A stretch of 64,000 nt of DNA from Epiperipatus broadwayi (GCA_028023455.1 JAQFVV010006832.1:188001-252000); one strand, 5' to 3'; positions 26,738 through 40,632 are shown, counted from the stretch's first letter. The notes: a model not told the origin generated them from the sequence alone. Numbers and translations are program-made.

Positions 26738-28245
26738 TGATAATCAAAACAAGTTATTAATTTTGTAACTTGCTTTAAGCTTGCATTTTGCGATCACTAG
26801 ATGGAGCTTTAACAATAGCTCCTAACAAGTCTTTGTTTACATAAATGCTGAGAGAGATAGAACTCAAAATCTCTTACATTGTCACCCACCTCCAGACCAG
26901 ATGGTTTTGAGCTTATTGACTCATGTCAGTGAAGGCTTGGGAGACTGGAAACTAGATTTAAATACCAACTCTAAAGTCTGCACTTATTAAACATGTTTCT
27001 ATCAGTTTCAAAGCATGAAATTTATCAGACATGTAATGTCTTTATATCTAGCTTAACAAACTAGATAGCTATATGGGTCTGAAATCAGTTCAGTTTCACT
27101 ATGCAGTAAAAGCCTCTGCAATATATCATTGCAAAAAACTTCAACGGTACATTTATGATAATCAAAACAAGTTATAACTTTCATAACTTGCTTTAAGCTT
27201 GCATTTTATGATCACTAGATGGAGCTTTACCAATAGCTCCTAACAAGCCTTTGTTTACATAAATGCCGAGAGAGATAGAATTCAAAATCTTTTTCATTGT
27301 CCCCACCTTCAGACCAGCTGATTTTGAGGTTATTGGCTAATGTCAGTGAAGGCTTGAGAGACTAGAAACTAGATCTAAATACCAACTGTAAAGTCAGCAC
27401 TTATCAAATGTGTTTCTATCAACTTGTTTATAACTTGTTTTGATTATCATAAAAAAGTACCTTTGAAGGTTTTTGAAATGATATATATTGCAGATGCTTT
27501 TACTATATGGTGAAACTGAACTGATTTCAGACCCATATAGTTATCTAGTTTGTTAAGCTGGATTTGAAGACATTACATGTCTGATAAATTTCATGCTTTC
27601 AAACTGCTAGAAATGTGTTTGATAAGTGCTGACTTTAGAGTTCGTATTTAGATATAGTTTCTGGTCTCCCAAGCCTTCACTGATACATGAGCCAATAAGC
27701 TCGAAAGCAGCTGGTCTGGAGGTTGGTGACAATGAAAGAGATTTTGACTTCTATCTCTCTCAGCATTTATGTAAACAAAGGTTTGTTAGAAGCTATTGAT
27801 AAAGCTCCATCTAGTGATCATAAAATGCAAGCTTAAAGAAAGCAAGTTACGAAATTTATAACTTGTTTTGATTATCATAAATATACTTTTGAAGGTTTTT
27901 GCAATGATATATATTGTAGAGGCTTTTACTATATAGTAACATTGAACTGATTTCAGACCCATATAACTATCTAGTTTGTTAAGCTGGATTTGAAGACATT
28001 ACATGTCTGATAAATTTCATGCTTTCAAACTGATAAAAATGTGTTTGGTAAGTGCTGACTTTAGAGTTGGTATTTAGACCTAGTTCCTAGTCTTCCAAGC
28101 CTTCACTAACGTAAGACAATAAGCTCAAAACCAGCTGGTCTGGAGGTGGGTGACAATGAAAGAGATTTTGAATTCTATCACTCTTGGCATTTATGTAAAC
28201 AAAGGCTTGTTAGGAGCTATTGGTAAAGCTTCATTTAGTGATCAT
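26738..28245. repeat. Four-unit inverted array of a roughly 415-bp repeat
   Basis: Units run forward (26738-27150), forward and partial (27155-27424), reverse (27430-27880), reverse (27885-28245). Each is bounded by ATGATAATCAAAACAAGTTAT or its complement. Inside each is a small hairpin GGAGCT-TTACCAAT-AGCTCC. Units differ by scattered point changes. No frame is conserved between them. It could be a foldback transposon or a rearranged satellite. Confidence 0.8.
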
Positions 28246-28375
28246 ATATACATATTACAAAAAAATCAAGTCAGATATCACATTCTCTAATTAATTTAAT
28301 AAGCTTATTTTTTGAGCTCTCTATATATATGAACACACACAACTATGCTGCTGTGTGCCATGTAACCCAAACAGT

Positions 28376-28377
<2 letters not shown>

Positions 28378-28450
<73 letters not shown>
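28378..28450. repeat. (TA)n microsatellite
   Basis: About 35 TA units, one GTA interruption. Confidence 0.9.
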
Positions 28451-28462
<12 letters not shown>

Positions 28463-28860
28463 CTTTTAGCATAACACTTAATATTTCTTAATAAGTGACA
28501 CATGTATACTTTCACACACATAAATATTAAACTATAAATGCAATAGCTAACTTATTTCCAAATATAAATCATATTACTACAGTCAAAACTTAATTAAACT
28601 AGTAAATTATCAACAATCTAGTGACAAATCGAAATCTATAAATAGAAGATGAATTTATTCTTTTACTCTGATCAAAAATCTTTGGATAGACTCCGAATGA
28701 CAGCATATGAACCCAGCAGACTAAGGATTTAATCTGCACAAAAGTTCTAAATAGGCCCCATTTAATAGGCAAGGATAAACTGTTTAAAATTAGATCACTA
28801 TAAAGTCATTTTGTCAATCTTTCAAAAAAACTATTATTCAGTATTTTAGATATAATAAGC

Positions 28861-29682
28861 CATAAATTTCAATAGCTAACAGATTTCCAAATATAAATCA
28901 CTATGCAACAGCCAACATTTAAACAGGCAAAACTCTCCACACAGTCGTGCCACTCAGTGCTAGCCAGAGTAATCAATGGATGCAGAAAGCTTGTGCATAA
29001 AATCCCTATCTAGTGCCTACTTATCCAATATCCACAGACTAGTTCTAGCCATCAGTGAGGAGACTTGGACCTGACAGCACTGCACCTAGATCTTAGAATC
29101 TAAAATGCTACGATGTAGGTCCTAAGATATAGGTTCAGTGCTCTCAGATCCCAAGATCAAAGTACTAAGATCTAGGCACAGTGATCTCAGATCCAAGGCT
29201 ATTCACTCATGAAAGTCACAAGCTAGAAACTCATCTGGGGATCCAGGGCTCATCACAAATGAAATTCACAAGCTAGAAACTCATCTGGAGATCCAGGGCT
29301 CCTCACTGACCAAGGCCATAAGCTAGAAACTAGTTTGGGGATATTGCATATGTGGGCACTAGATAAGGATTTTATGCACAAGTCTTCTGACATCCATTGA
29401 TTACTCTGGTTTGCACTGAGTGGTACTACTGTAGGGAGAGTTTTGCATCATTTAATAACAGTTATGAGGAAGCATAAGAAATGGTGATCATGTGATGTTT
29501 TGGTTAAGCCAACATTTAAATAAAACAATCAAATATCAACAAACCACTTACATGGAATCTCAATAGATAAAAATGGATTCTATAATTTGCAACAACAGAT
29601 TGCTGATATTATATTGGTTTATTTAAGTTTTGGCTGTTATGATATAATTTACATTTGAAAAATAGTTACTATTGCATTTATG
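28861..29682. repeat. Outer foldback element with a nested insertion
   Basis: CATAAATTTCAATAGCTAAC...CAACAGCCAACATTTAAA on the left is matched in inverse on the right (29610-29682: ATTTAAGTTTTGGCTGTTAT...ATTGCATTTATG). The left arm resembles a further diverged copy at 28530-28600. Confidence 0.6.
28924..29507. mobile_element. Inner foldback element with 13-bp target duplication
   Basis: GCCAACATTTAAA occurs at 28911-28923 and 29508-29520, immediately flanking the element. Long inverted arms (about 28927-29015 and 29360-29446) share AAAACTCTCC, ACTCAGTG, AGAGTAATCAATGGATG and the block beginning TTGTGCATAAAATCC. Between them are roughly 58-bp tandem units containing CACAAGCTAGAAACTCATCT and several AGATCTAGG-like words. 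A short relative sits at 48241-48345. No ORF: non-autonomous. Confidence 0.7.
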
Positions 29683-30010
29683 AATCTTATGAATTGAATA
29701 ATAGTTTGTTTAAAATGTTGTAATTATATATAAACCTGTTTACTTAAACATCTAGGCAAATGTAATGTCAATATATTTCAGTCATGCACTTTCACTCATT
29801 GTCTTTTTAAAGATCTTAGACTCATGACAAAAATGAGAACCATTATTCATCTCTTAAGGTAGCCTTAACAAAAGAATGTGGATATTCTATTGATTTATTT
29901 TAAGTTTTGCATATTAGGACGTGATTTATATATTTATGAATTGATTATGTTACAAATTAAAAATATCAAAATGTTCAAATTTGATTTTAAAATATGTATT
30001 TGTTTTTCAG

Positions 30011-30245
30011 ATATAAAAATAATTTTTCAGAACATGAAGACGAAATATTTAAAAAAATGAGTGTAGAATTTTTAACCAACGAAAATGCTTCTAATATTGA
30101 ATATTATTTAGAATATCGGAAAAAGATTCTGGATTTGTATAAAAACAATTATAGTTTTTTAGACTTTACCTTAAGAAATGCTTATGTAATAAGTGATGAA
30201 ATTATAAAAGAATGCTTATTCGATGAGGACAAATGTTTTGCGAAG
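30011..30245 (+). CDS. Exon-like block 1 of an unidentified gene
   Basis: The acceptor TGTTTTTCAG and donor GCGAAG|GTAACT bracket 235 bp. It is open in one frame: one base, then 78 codons, ending on a codon boundary. The peptide begins YKNNFSEHEDEIFKKMSVEF and ends IKECLFDEDKCFAK. It is acidic and helical in character, has no low-complexity tract, and is unlike the random frames around it. I recognise no family. The phase out (0) does not match the phase in of the next block at 33845, so at least one exon between them is missing from my reading, or they are not the same gene. Confidence 0.5.
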
Positions 30246-31270
30246 GTAACTTTTTTATTTTATTAATTTTACTTTAAAAAATCAAAATCTTTAATATTAC
30301 AATATATATATACAAACTTAATAGTATAGAGAAAACACAAGTGATTTATGCTAGTGAATACGTATTGCCTTTGTTTTTTTAAAGCAAGAATCAATCTGCA
30401 GATGAAAGTTACTAATTACATATAGCAGATCAAAAATATTTTTATTTTATTAACTTTAAAAAAGACATACATGTGATTTATCAAAAATTAAGATAACTAA
30501 ATTAAGAAGTTGGCATATATTATTAATTTTAGAATGTATGAAGATGAAACATTTTAAAAATAAATATATAATTCTAACCCATGACATTTTTTATATTGAA
30601 TAATATTTAGAATATCAAACAAATCTGAATTTATAACAATAAAAAATACCATTTTGCTGAATTTCTGCAAGAATTAAGACGTATAATTTCAAGTATGTAA
30701 TTGCTCAATTAAGCCATGAATATTATCAGTGTCAGAGTACAACAATTTCAAATCCAAGAAAAATAAAATAAAAATACAAAAAATAATTAAAGTATCGATA
30801 ATGAACTAGAGACCAGTTGTACTTGTCTATTTAAACCAATCTGTCAAATGTCAATAGTTATCCATAATTCTATTTTCTTTTCTTTTTTTTTTTAGATTTG
30901 GCAATTTCCTATTTTATTCTCAGACATATCTCAGCCGAACAAGCAATTTTGTTAGACTACTTTATGATGTTTTTTTAGATAATCTCTAGAATATAAATAG
31001 AATAGGATCTGTATCTCTCTCTAAATTAAACATGGTCATGTTCATCATAAAATTTTTCTTATTTTTACAATTTCATACCCAGCAAACTGAAAAACTTTTG
31101 ATTAACTTTTTGCTATAGATTTCACTTTAATAATCTTAAATAATTTTTTCTCATGTTACATATTAATCAATAAGGATCTAGTTCTCACTTCCACACAATA
31201 AACGGGATAAAAAGTAACTCTGCATAAAATTAATTTAGATGTGGTAGTTCATATCATTGTGGTAAAATAT
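30246..31270. other. Putative intron sequence
   Basis: AT-rich with no frame or repeat that I can support beyond short T and A runs. Confidence 0.35.
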
Positions 31271-31612
<342 letters not shown>

Positions 31613-31904
31613 AGTGTGTCTACTTATCTATATAATATACCTATCTATATATCAGTCTGTCTATTTATCTATATAAGATACCAATCTATCTATCTAAACA
31701 TCTATTTCTTTATCTGTCAGTCCGTGTCTGTCATTATATATATATATATTCTTTCATTTGATTACCAATTTTTTCATTTATCTATATGTTTACCCACCTA
31801 TCTACTTAATTACCTACCTACCTGTCGATGTATTTATATATCTATTTACATAACAATGTTTATATCTACATAGCTATCTATTTGTTTATTTATCTATTTA
31901 TTCA

Positions 31905-34620
31905 TAATTCAGTTACAAGTGCGACTATCCTTAAATGCATTTATTTTGACAATATTTTTTTTTTATTAAGGATAAATTATAATTATTGAATTTTTTTGCC
32001 TATATATAAACTTAAAAACCTAGTTAAACATCAATATATCATTTATTAAATTTCCCATGAATATATATATATTATCTCCCACCTTTTTACATCGTACACG
32101 CTATTCTCAATAGTAATGAAACTTCTGAATTAAATGTATTCCTTAAAACGTACGAATAAATCCATAATAAAAAAGTCAAGATCTCCAAATAGCATTTATG
32201 AAAGAAGCAGCTTTTATCAGTTTACCCAGATCCTTTCTCTCACACATGATATCATACTCATAGTTTACTATTTATCTATAGCAAATAAATGTGATTCAAT
32301 TTACAAGTACAAATATACTTAAACGTATTTATTTTGAAAATATCGCCTAGAATAAATAAATATTAACAATTACTTACAGTTCATTTTTATTATACTTTAA
32401 ATTATTATTGAATTTCTTTTGACCAGATATAAATTTTAAAACTAATTAAAAATCAATATATCAGTTAAAAATTTCAAAAAATGTGTATCTCTTACTTTTT
32501 TGATCGTGTATGGTATATTTAATACATTTTCTAAATTCAACACACTTCATCAATGAATGCATTTCTGCCAATAATATATTTTGGGTATTGGCTACTCTTT
32601 ACATATATCTTTATCTATATTTTTAAAGAGTGTGTTGAATTCAGAAGTTTTATTACACATTGTAAATTTCAACCTGATCACAAAAGTGGGATGTGTATAT
32701 TCATTGCTGTAATTTAATAAGTAGTATTTTAAAGTTTAACTAGGTTTAAAGTTTATATCTTTGCTAAAAAATAATTAATTTACATTCTAATAAAAATGCT
32801 GAGTAAATCATATTATTAATATTTATCGCTGACGATATTATCAAATTATAATTGCTTGCTATAAATAAAGTGAGCAAGGACCTAGATTAATTGATGATGG
32901 CAAATTCTGCCAGAAATGAATCTTAAAAATCGTTTGCTATTTTATATATGACTTTATTCATATCCTTTAAGAATTGTGTTAAATCTTGAAGTTTCTTTAT
33001 GTGTTGTAATACCTATTTACCGTTTTATCTAACTATTCGTTCATTATTTATCTGTTTATTTTTTAATGTACCACATAAAAGGAGTTTCATTCATTAACTT
33101 ATCTATTTATCTATGTGTTTATTAATGTATCACATAAAAAGAATTTTATTTTTCAAGTACCAAATTTATTTAGTTTGGTGATATAATGATCCTCTTAAAG
33201 AAAATAAAACATACTCTACTATTCACAATTATCGGTAGTTGCTTAAAAAAACTATTTATCACTGCAGACATTGTAAGTTTTATAAAAATTAATAATAAAC
33301 TTTTTAATACTTACTTAAGCTATGTTTTTAGAGATTTCATCATATAAATGAAGTGACTTTACAATGTTTAGAAAATATTGTAATGTAGTGCAATTTTTTA
33401 AAAATAATTTAATATTAAAATTATTATAAATAAATATTTATTAAATATAAAGTAAACATTCATCTATAAATAAAAAACTTTATTTGAAAAGTATATATAT
33501 ATATATATGATGATGATAATTAAAATGAATTATTATGACTATAAATAAAATATTATTTTATTATATCTTAGTCGGAATTAATTTTTTTTTTTTTAAGAAT
33601 TCTTTTAAAGGTAAAAAAAAATCACTAAACTTTTTTCTGTACATAACAATCACGTAATATATATATATATATAAGAGAAGAAAGAAAAGAGGAAAAAAGT
33701 ACATTGCATAAGATTTATTCTCTTGATCTTCAAAAAACAAAAAACCAAAGCATTTCAGACATTATATATATATATATAAGAATTTATTGATTTACATTTG
33801 ATATTCGTATTTTTTTTTTCGTAGGACTTTTTATTTTTTTTCAGTCCAGATTTTGAGCTCTGTTGGACATTCAACAGTGATCTTTTAAGTCCACCTAGAA
33901 GCCAAAAATATCAAGGAATGAACGGTTTATTTTTAATTTTGGACTTGAAAATTGTGAGTATAATATATATTATATTGTAAATATAATTATAATAATTATT
34001 TTTTTTTAAAAAAAAAATCTATTGTTTTTGATAAGAGTACTGAGCAGCGAAAATGCGTGTATGTTATACTACTATTTATTACATACTATTTATATCTGTA
34101 TTTTTGGAAATAATATTCCTTTGGTTTATAGTATTATTATAATTTATTTAAGTTTTGTGGCATGTGAACAAAATGAACGGAAATAATAATTCTGAAAATT
34201 GTCAAGAAAATCATTCTCTTATTTGTTCATATTGTGTGTGTGTGTGTTGTGTGTGTGTGTGGATTGCAAATATGTTAAATTAAATAGTATTCAACCACGT
34301 ACCTATTTTCTATTTATATAATTATTTAATGTTAAGTAAATCAATATATTAAACTTTTGCAAACAATTTTAAAAATAGTTTTGGTATATTCTTTATATTG
34401 GTCTGAATAAAGTAAAAATTATTGAATGATAAGTGTGTAGGTGTTTATTATATCTATAAAGATATTACATACGGGGCAGAGAAAGGTAAATAACTCAGTG
34501 TGTGTAAATTTAAAAAATCAGATATATTAATCTTTAACTGAGGTGTAAAGTTTATATCAGTGCTAGAAATAATCTCTAGTTTCGAAAATGATTAGTAATA
34601 ATCATTAGTGCATTTATCTG
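31905..34620. repeat. Dispersed repeat family, two forward and two inverted diverged copies
   Basis: The words TATAAACTT, CCTAGTTAAA, ATCAATATATCA and CATTTATTAAATTTC recur in order at 31990-32100 and 32410-32510 on the + strand, and in inverse at 32640-32770 and 34480-34580. Linked words (AATTCAACACACTTC and its inverse at 32537 and 32627) form a short stem. Copies are well diverged, so the family is old. Confidence 0.5.
33845..33953 (+). CDS. Exon-like block 2 of an unidentified gene
   Basis: Acceptor TTTATTTTTTTTCAG and donor AAAATT|GTGAGTATA, both strong, bracket 109 bp. The frame is one base then 36 codons: PDFELCWTFNSDLL, then SPPRSQKYQGMNGLFLILDL, ending KI. The mixed composition (Trp, Cys, Pro, Arg) in AT-rich DNA argues for real coding. 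Family unknown. The end (GLFLILDLKI before the donor) resembles the end of block 3 (GYVLDLKN before its donor). Confidence 0.5.
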
Positions 34621-37356
34621 AAATAGATAGCGTCAAAGTTGTGAATGGAGGGAGTTTGACAGTGGTAAATGAAAATGTAACATTAATTAATTAACTATAC
34701 CAAATATCTTTAACATCTAACTGTATTCCTCATGCAACATCTCATTCTAAAGCAATATAATATAAAAAGACACTGAATATTAAAAGCCAAAATATTATCA
34801 GTTTAACCAAAAATTAAATTACCTTCATTATATCAAATAGCATCTTTTCATTGCATATCAGACACTACTTAGGGCTTTTTTTCAAATAAACTGTAAATTT
34901 TGCTAATATTTCCAGGCATGTTTTTTTAAATTAAAATTCAAAGTAGATTTCTCTGAACAACGACATTCATAAGATCTTTGCCCATGATCAATGCATGTGA
35001 TTGTCATATAAAACTATTTCTGGACTTAAATATATTTTAAATTGTAAGTCATTATTTTAAAATTAAAATAATAATTATAGCAATAGATAGTATAATCATG
35101 TTATAATTAAATTTGTCGTGTGTATAATTGCTTAATATATCTAAATGGATATATTTTGACATATGTCAGATCTTGTTGCTAATAGCTGTTTTTAGCTTCT
35201 GATTTTTTGCAATGTCTGAAATTTTTTTCATTTATGCTGACCAAGATAATAATTAATTTTTATATCATAATCGTTATTGCTAATCAGTCACATTAAATAA
35301 TATTGACCTGCAAATCATGTAAATAACATTTCTCCAGACACGTTCTGCTATGAATTTGAATATTCTGGTACCTTAAGGACATTATTATTATGACGATAGA
35401 TTCTATGGACATGATTTCTAGTCATCCTCAATTTTAACCATATCTTTCCCCCTACTATATTCCTTTATAATAAATTATATCATCTTGAGGTATGACTAAA
35501 ATAGAAGAAATATATTTTTGTTATTTTGCTTTAAAAGAGTTAAAGATTTGATATGATTAAATTTTTTTTATTGCTATTTTTTAAAAATCTCAAAGTTTTT
35601 ACCAACACCAATGTTTAAAAGCATCAATACTTTTCTAATAATACTTTTACATTATTCAACTTTTATATTAACAGTGTCACAAAAAACACTATAATTTGAG
35701 CAATTTTGATTATCTTTTCGAACATGCTCATACATTTTAAATTATTTTTTCAGATTTTTTATTTCAATTGTATTCAGAGGTAGACTGTGATTAATAATTT
35801 AGCAATTAGATCATTTGTTTTAATTATAAAAAATAATGTAATAATCTTTATCTTTTTTGAATTTAGATTTAATTATATATTTTTTATTTTGATTAACTCT
35901 TCTAAAAACAAAGTTGTGTTTTTGGGATTGCTTTATGTGACAAGTGGTAAGCCATTAGTGAATCAGAGCTGTTGATATTTCTTCACGAATGCCGAGTTTG
36001 CATTTGCTTTTGTTCTTTCTTATTTTTCTCATTTCATATTCACTACGAATACGTAAAAATATATAATCTTGTCTGACTTCTTTTCCAAAGGAAAATCAAT
36101 CTATTTTTTCAAAAACAGTCTAAATGTAGTTTGCAGATTTATATATAAATTATCTGTAAGCACCCTGAAATATTCATTTAAAAAAAAACCAATTAAACAT
36201 CATCAAGTGAATCAAATGTCTTTTGTAAACAATAAAGCTCATAAATTTATTTTACTTTCTCATAATAAATATAATAGTTGTTAGGTATTCTGAAAATTTA
36301 TTATTAAAGTTTAATAATAAAATATGTTTTAAATTTATTAAATTTTTTTTATTACATACTATTTAGCTATTGATAGTTTAATTTTAATCTATTCCATCGT
36401 ATTCTTTATATTATGGCAATACATGAACTAATTGCACGAATCTTCGACCTCACTTTTCAAAATAATATTTTTATTATTTGCATGATATTTATGTTTTTTT
36501 TTATATATATAAAATACCAAATTTAAAACGATAAAATAACAAGCATTAAGTACATCTTCGGATCATTTGAAGCATTGATCTATATGTTAGAAAAACATTG
36601 TTGATGTGATAATATACATAAAAAATAAAGATAGACAAGTGCGTAAACATTTCATTTTATCACTTCATATAATGAACGATATTTTTTCTCTACAAAAGAG
36701 AGATATAAAATTTAAAAAAACTTTTTATCTTTAAATTTGGTATTTTATATCAACAAGGAATGAATTCAAACATTGGTACCATCATATTTTTACAATACTA
36801 ACTTATAAATTTGACACATTTGTGTATATTTCCTAATAGATGCATATAAATATGTGTTTATGCATGTGTGTATATTTATTTAATATTGTTGTAAAATGTT
36901 AACTTGGTCATAATAATGAATTATGATATCATAAGCAGAGATGAAGAAATTGTATGATAAAGTTAGAGAAAGTTGAAAGAATAGTATAAGGCAAAAAAAA
37001 ATTATATGGAATAATTAAGAAGGTAAAATGAATGAAAATAAGTATTTAGTTAGAATAAAAGATAAAGAAAGATTATATTGATAGTGATTAAATAAAAAAA
37101 AAATTTTTTTGGAGTGGTGTAACTAAAATTACTTTATAATGTAAATATTATATGTATTAAAGTTATGTTATAAAGAAAGAGGAAAAAAGATTTTAAAAGA
37201 ATATAAAATAGGATGGTAAATATATTAATGACATTATATGAATTGAAAAGGTTAGGAAATATTTTTAAAAAATTTAAAAGTTTGATAGGAATTTAATAAT
37301 TTTATATAGAATAGTGTATTTTAATGGTTGTATTTTTTATGTGTGTTCAAAATTTT
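33954..37356. other. Putative intron, no gene supported
   Basis: AT-rich, with a GT tract at 34238-34260 and short TA tracts. A frame at 36069-36284 has no motif or clear splice signals and I do not call it. Confidence 0.35.
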
Positions 37357-37402
37357 GTAGATCTGATGAAGACTGCATGGTACAGTCGAAACTGTAATCA
37401 AT
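37357..37402 (+). ncRNA. Hammerhead ribozyme candidate with intact core
   Basis: GTAGAT | CTGATGA | A | GACTG-CATGGTA-CAGTC | GAAA | CTGTA | ATCAATA. The CTGATGA and GAAA cores are exact and stem II is 5 perfect pairs. Stem I pairs GAT with ATC and continues after an A-A mismatch. Stem III would be minimal (AC-U-GU) and could only form between two RNA copies, as in dimeric PLE hammerheads. The predicted cleavage triplet is GTA at 37394-37396. No RT or endonuclease is recognisable beside it, so it is probably the tail of a vanished PLE. Confidence 0.55.
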
Positions 37403-37601
37403 ATTAAAAGTGTTTTTTGCTGAAAAGTAAAATGTGTAAGATTTTTGAAATTCAAAGTTATGGAATGGAAGTGATTATAGTAATTAAATAGAAAAACTAG
37501 AGGATAATAAAGTTTGATAATGTTGGTTGTGTGTTGTGAGCAACAACTCAAATATTAATTAATTGCACATAAATAGGGACATTTATATTACTTCTAGAAA
37601 T

Positions 37602-37690
37602 GATTATTTTGATATAATATATTTATTCAATTTGCATCTCCTATCTGATTATTTTGATATAATATATTTATTCAATTTGCATCTTTTATT
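37602..37690. repeat. Two-copy tandem repeat next to the Gypsy-2 5' end
   Basis: ATTATTTTGATATAATATAT plus TTATTCAATTTGCATC occurs twice in tandem, about 46 bp apart. Confidence 0.75.
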
Positions 37691-37735
37691 CTGATCATAG
37701 CAAATCTAGAAATCTGATTAAATGTATATCTGTAT

Positions 37736-39800
37736 CATAAGAGTACGGTCCCAATCTATTAGAAATGAGGAGTGTCTGAAACAAAATATACTTAATTAAA
37801 GGTATAACTAATCTATTAACACTCTTTGTTATGCAAAAATAAATTATAACATTAATTATATTATAAGTAAATTGTTTCATTGTCTTTTGTCTTTATTTTT
37901 ATTTTTTGTTATGTTAAATCTACTGATTATAAAATAAGAGTAATTGATACTCAATTTACCAAATTCCCAAACTTGGTATAAAAGAGTTACAAAGAAAAAT
38001 GATATTTAAACTTAAATTATTACATTATTAATTTTTTTAAAGGAAATTATTAAAGAGACTAAAACAAAATTAAAACATTTAAACAATTATGACACAGACT
38101 GCATAATTGAAAAAAGAAACTCAATTGTTTAATCAAGAAGAAAATAGATAATTTTTTAACCTATCAACACACATTAAAATAATGTTTAAAAATCAGCTAA
38201 TGTTTAATTTATAATTTGATGATTTTATAAGAGAACAAATTATCTCCAAAAGCTATTGAAAATTATTTTGGGAAGAAAAGGTTTATAAAGGTCAAAGGAA
38301 TAATATATTTCCATAAAAAGGACATATTAATAATTTCAAGGGAATAATTCATGTAAATTTTTATTATGTGTCAACACAAAGCTCATAAGAAAAATTATTA
38401 GGTGTCTGAAGAAGACCACACACCTAATCTGTAGCAGATAATATTAATTCTAATGTGTATTAAGCAATACAAAATAATGTGGGGGTAGAAAACTCATTAA
38501 ACATCATAGATGGAAGGCTGCCAGTCATATGCCTATTAATAATTCGACTTTATAAGCTTATAACATCAGTAATGTCTTCACCACCACCAGAAAAAAGTTA
38601 GTATTCACTAGGATCATGGAGAAAACAGCAGTAAACAAAGGAACATTACCTGTCTACTGGCAAGTCATCAACTGATTACTTAGAGGATGACCAGACAACA
38701 TCAAATGGATTACCATCTAGAAATTTTCTTAGTCTAGAAGGAACCAGCCATTTTCTCACCTGTATATCCATATGCTGAAGAATAGCTAACTACATAGACT
38801 AATAATTTCAATTATTCAAATTGTATATGTATCACATAGAACCTATTTTATTTGTTATATAACTCTTTGTTATTTTTTATTGAAAGAATTGATGATTCAG
38901 CCCTATAGTCATCAATCATAATTGCGTAAGGGGATCTATAAGTTAATCAGTATAATTTTGATTGTAATAAAATCTAAATGATGATCTCTAAACCTACTAA
39001 CTAACATATTGGATGACTGACTGGTGTTGAGGTGAGATTTTATTTATAAAATATTAAATGCTCTCATTAGAACAGGACATTTTTATATGTTTATTGTTAA
39101 TTGACTTATTATTTTTTATTCTGTATAACTGACTAAACCTCTTGTACAAATGGCTATTGCTATCATAAACAATGGTAAAGCATAGTGGGGACTTCATACA
39201 CAAAAATGACAGTTAATAAATCATGAAACATTATCATGGAGTAAGGTCTGCAAGTTAAAGTCAGGGAATAGAAGGATTGGTCAGCATTATGATCATATCA
39301 GACTAATTATAAATTACATTGTTAAACTAAGCAAATGGTTAGAGTTGGTAGTATATGACCATTGTACATGGGGTCAAAAGTAACAGAGATGATATGATCA
39401 TAATATTATATGAATCAAATGAATGGTGATATGACCTACCTAAATGTCAAACTGATTTTGTCTAAAAGATTGTAAATCACCCACAATAAAATAAAGCTGT
39501 TCAATGATTTTTTAATTAGAATTTGTGTATGTTTTCTCATTTATCTAACTTTTTATTGCCCATGCCACATCATTTATCTAACTTTCCATTAGCCATGCCA
39601 TATTATTTATCCAATTTTCTATTAGCCATGTGATATCATTTATCTAACTTTCCATTACTAATGCCACATTATTTATCTATCTTTCCATTAGCCATGCCAT
39701 GTCATTTATACAACTTTCCTTTCCATTGTCCATGCCTAGTCATTTATCTAACTTTCTATTAACCATGCCATATCTTATCTAACTTTCCATCATATGTGTC
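37736..39800 (+). repeat. 5' LTR of Gypsy-2
   Basis: Starts CATAAGAGTACGGTCCC (3' copy TGTAAGAGTATGGTCCC). Its far end holds about eight tandem units of 30-40 bp, consensus near CATTTATCTAACTTTCCATTA plus GCCATGCCAT (39537-39790). The end is approximate. Confidence 0.75.
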
Positions 39801-40195
39801 ATACTACAAACATAACTCAGATGTAAATATTTTTAGTTTTATATCAAACATATGACAATCAACACCCTAGCTTATTATAATTGTGCATGTAACAACAGGT
39901 ATTGAATACTGAGGAGTAATAGGAATATGAGGAGAACCCATAACATCAAGGACCTAAAAGGTAACCATATGGTAATGAAATGTATTAGAGTTAAACTAAG
40001 CATACTATCCAATGTGATATGTCTATAACTGGTGAAGTTTAGGAACTCAAACTCATACCATCATATCAATGTACAAATAAAATAAGTGGCACTAATAGCC
40101 ATTTTGTTCTGTTCTGTGCTAATTAATGACCAATTGTTGGGGCTAGTCACTGTCCAGTTGCATCATTAGGAATCTGGCCACATACATAATACACT

Positions 40196-40400
40196 CATTC
40201 CATTACAAATGGCACAATCAATCATTGGACATGAATCACATACATTAAGGTTCTATTTTTTGCTCACCCTGTTACAAATGGCAGTCAATCTTTAGGCATG
40301 AATCATATATATTAAGATTCCAATTTTCACTCCTTTTGTTACAAATGGTGCAGTCAATCATTGAGCATGAATCACATATATTAAGATTCCAATTTTGATC
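40196..40400 (+). repeat. Three tandem units of about 67 bp at the Gypsy-2 leader
   Basis: Units contain TTACAAATGG, CAGTCAATC, GCATGAATCA and ATATTAAGATTCCAATTTT. They recall the Gypsy-1 leader (TATTTGGCATGCAAC...TTTAGGCATTGAACATTTAAG), so the unit may be an ancestral feature of both leaders. Confidence 0.6.
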
Positions 40401-40632
40401 TATTCTATTATAATTGTGACCATGTTGGGGCATGAACTCATATGGTTGTCATATGCATTTCATTACAAATTACACCACTATGTAATAACCTTGAATCCAA
40501 GGGATTATTTTATATAAAGTTAAACTTAGAAGTAAAATTTTTACATCACTTGAAAGAATTAAAATTAAGATTATTTAATGAATACCAAATTCAAACAAAT
40601 TAAAATGTTACAATAATATGGTAGTAAATTAT

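Noticed and set aside
39537-39790. Regularly spaced units that could suggest a CRISPR array
   Set aside because: Units are directly adjacent with no unique spacers, lie within an LTR, and the genome is eukaryotic.
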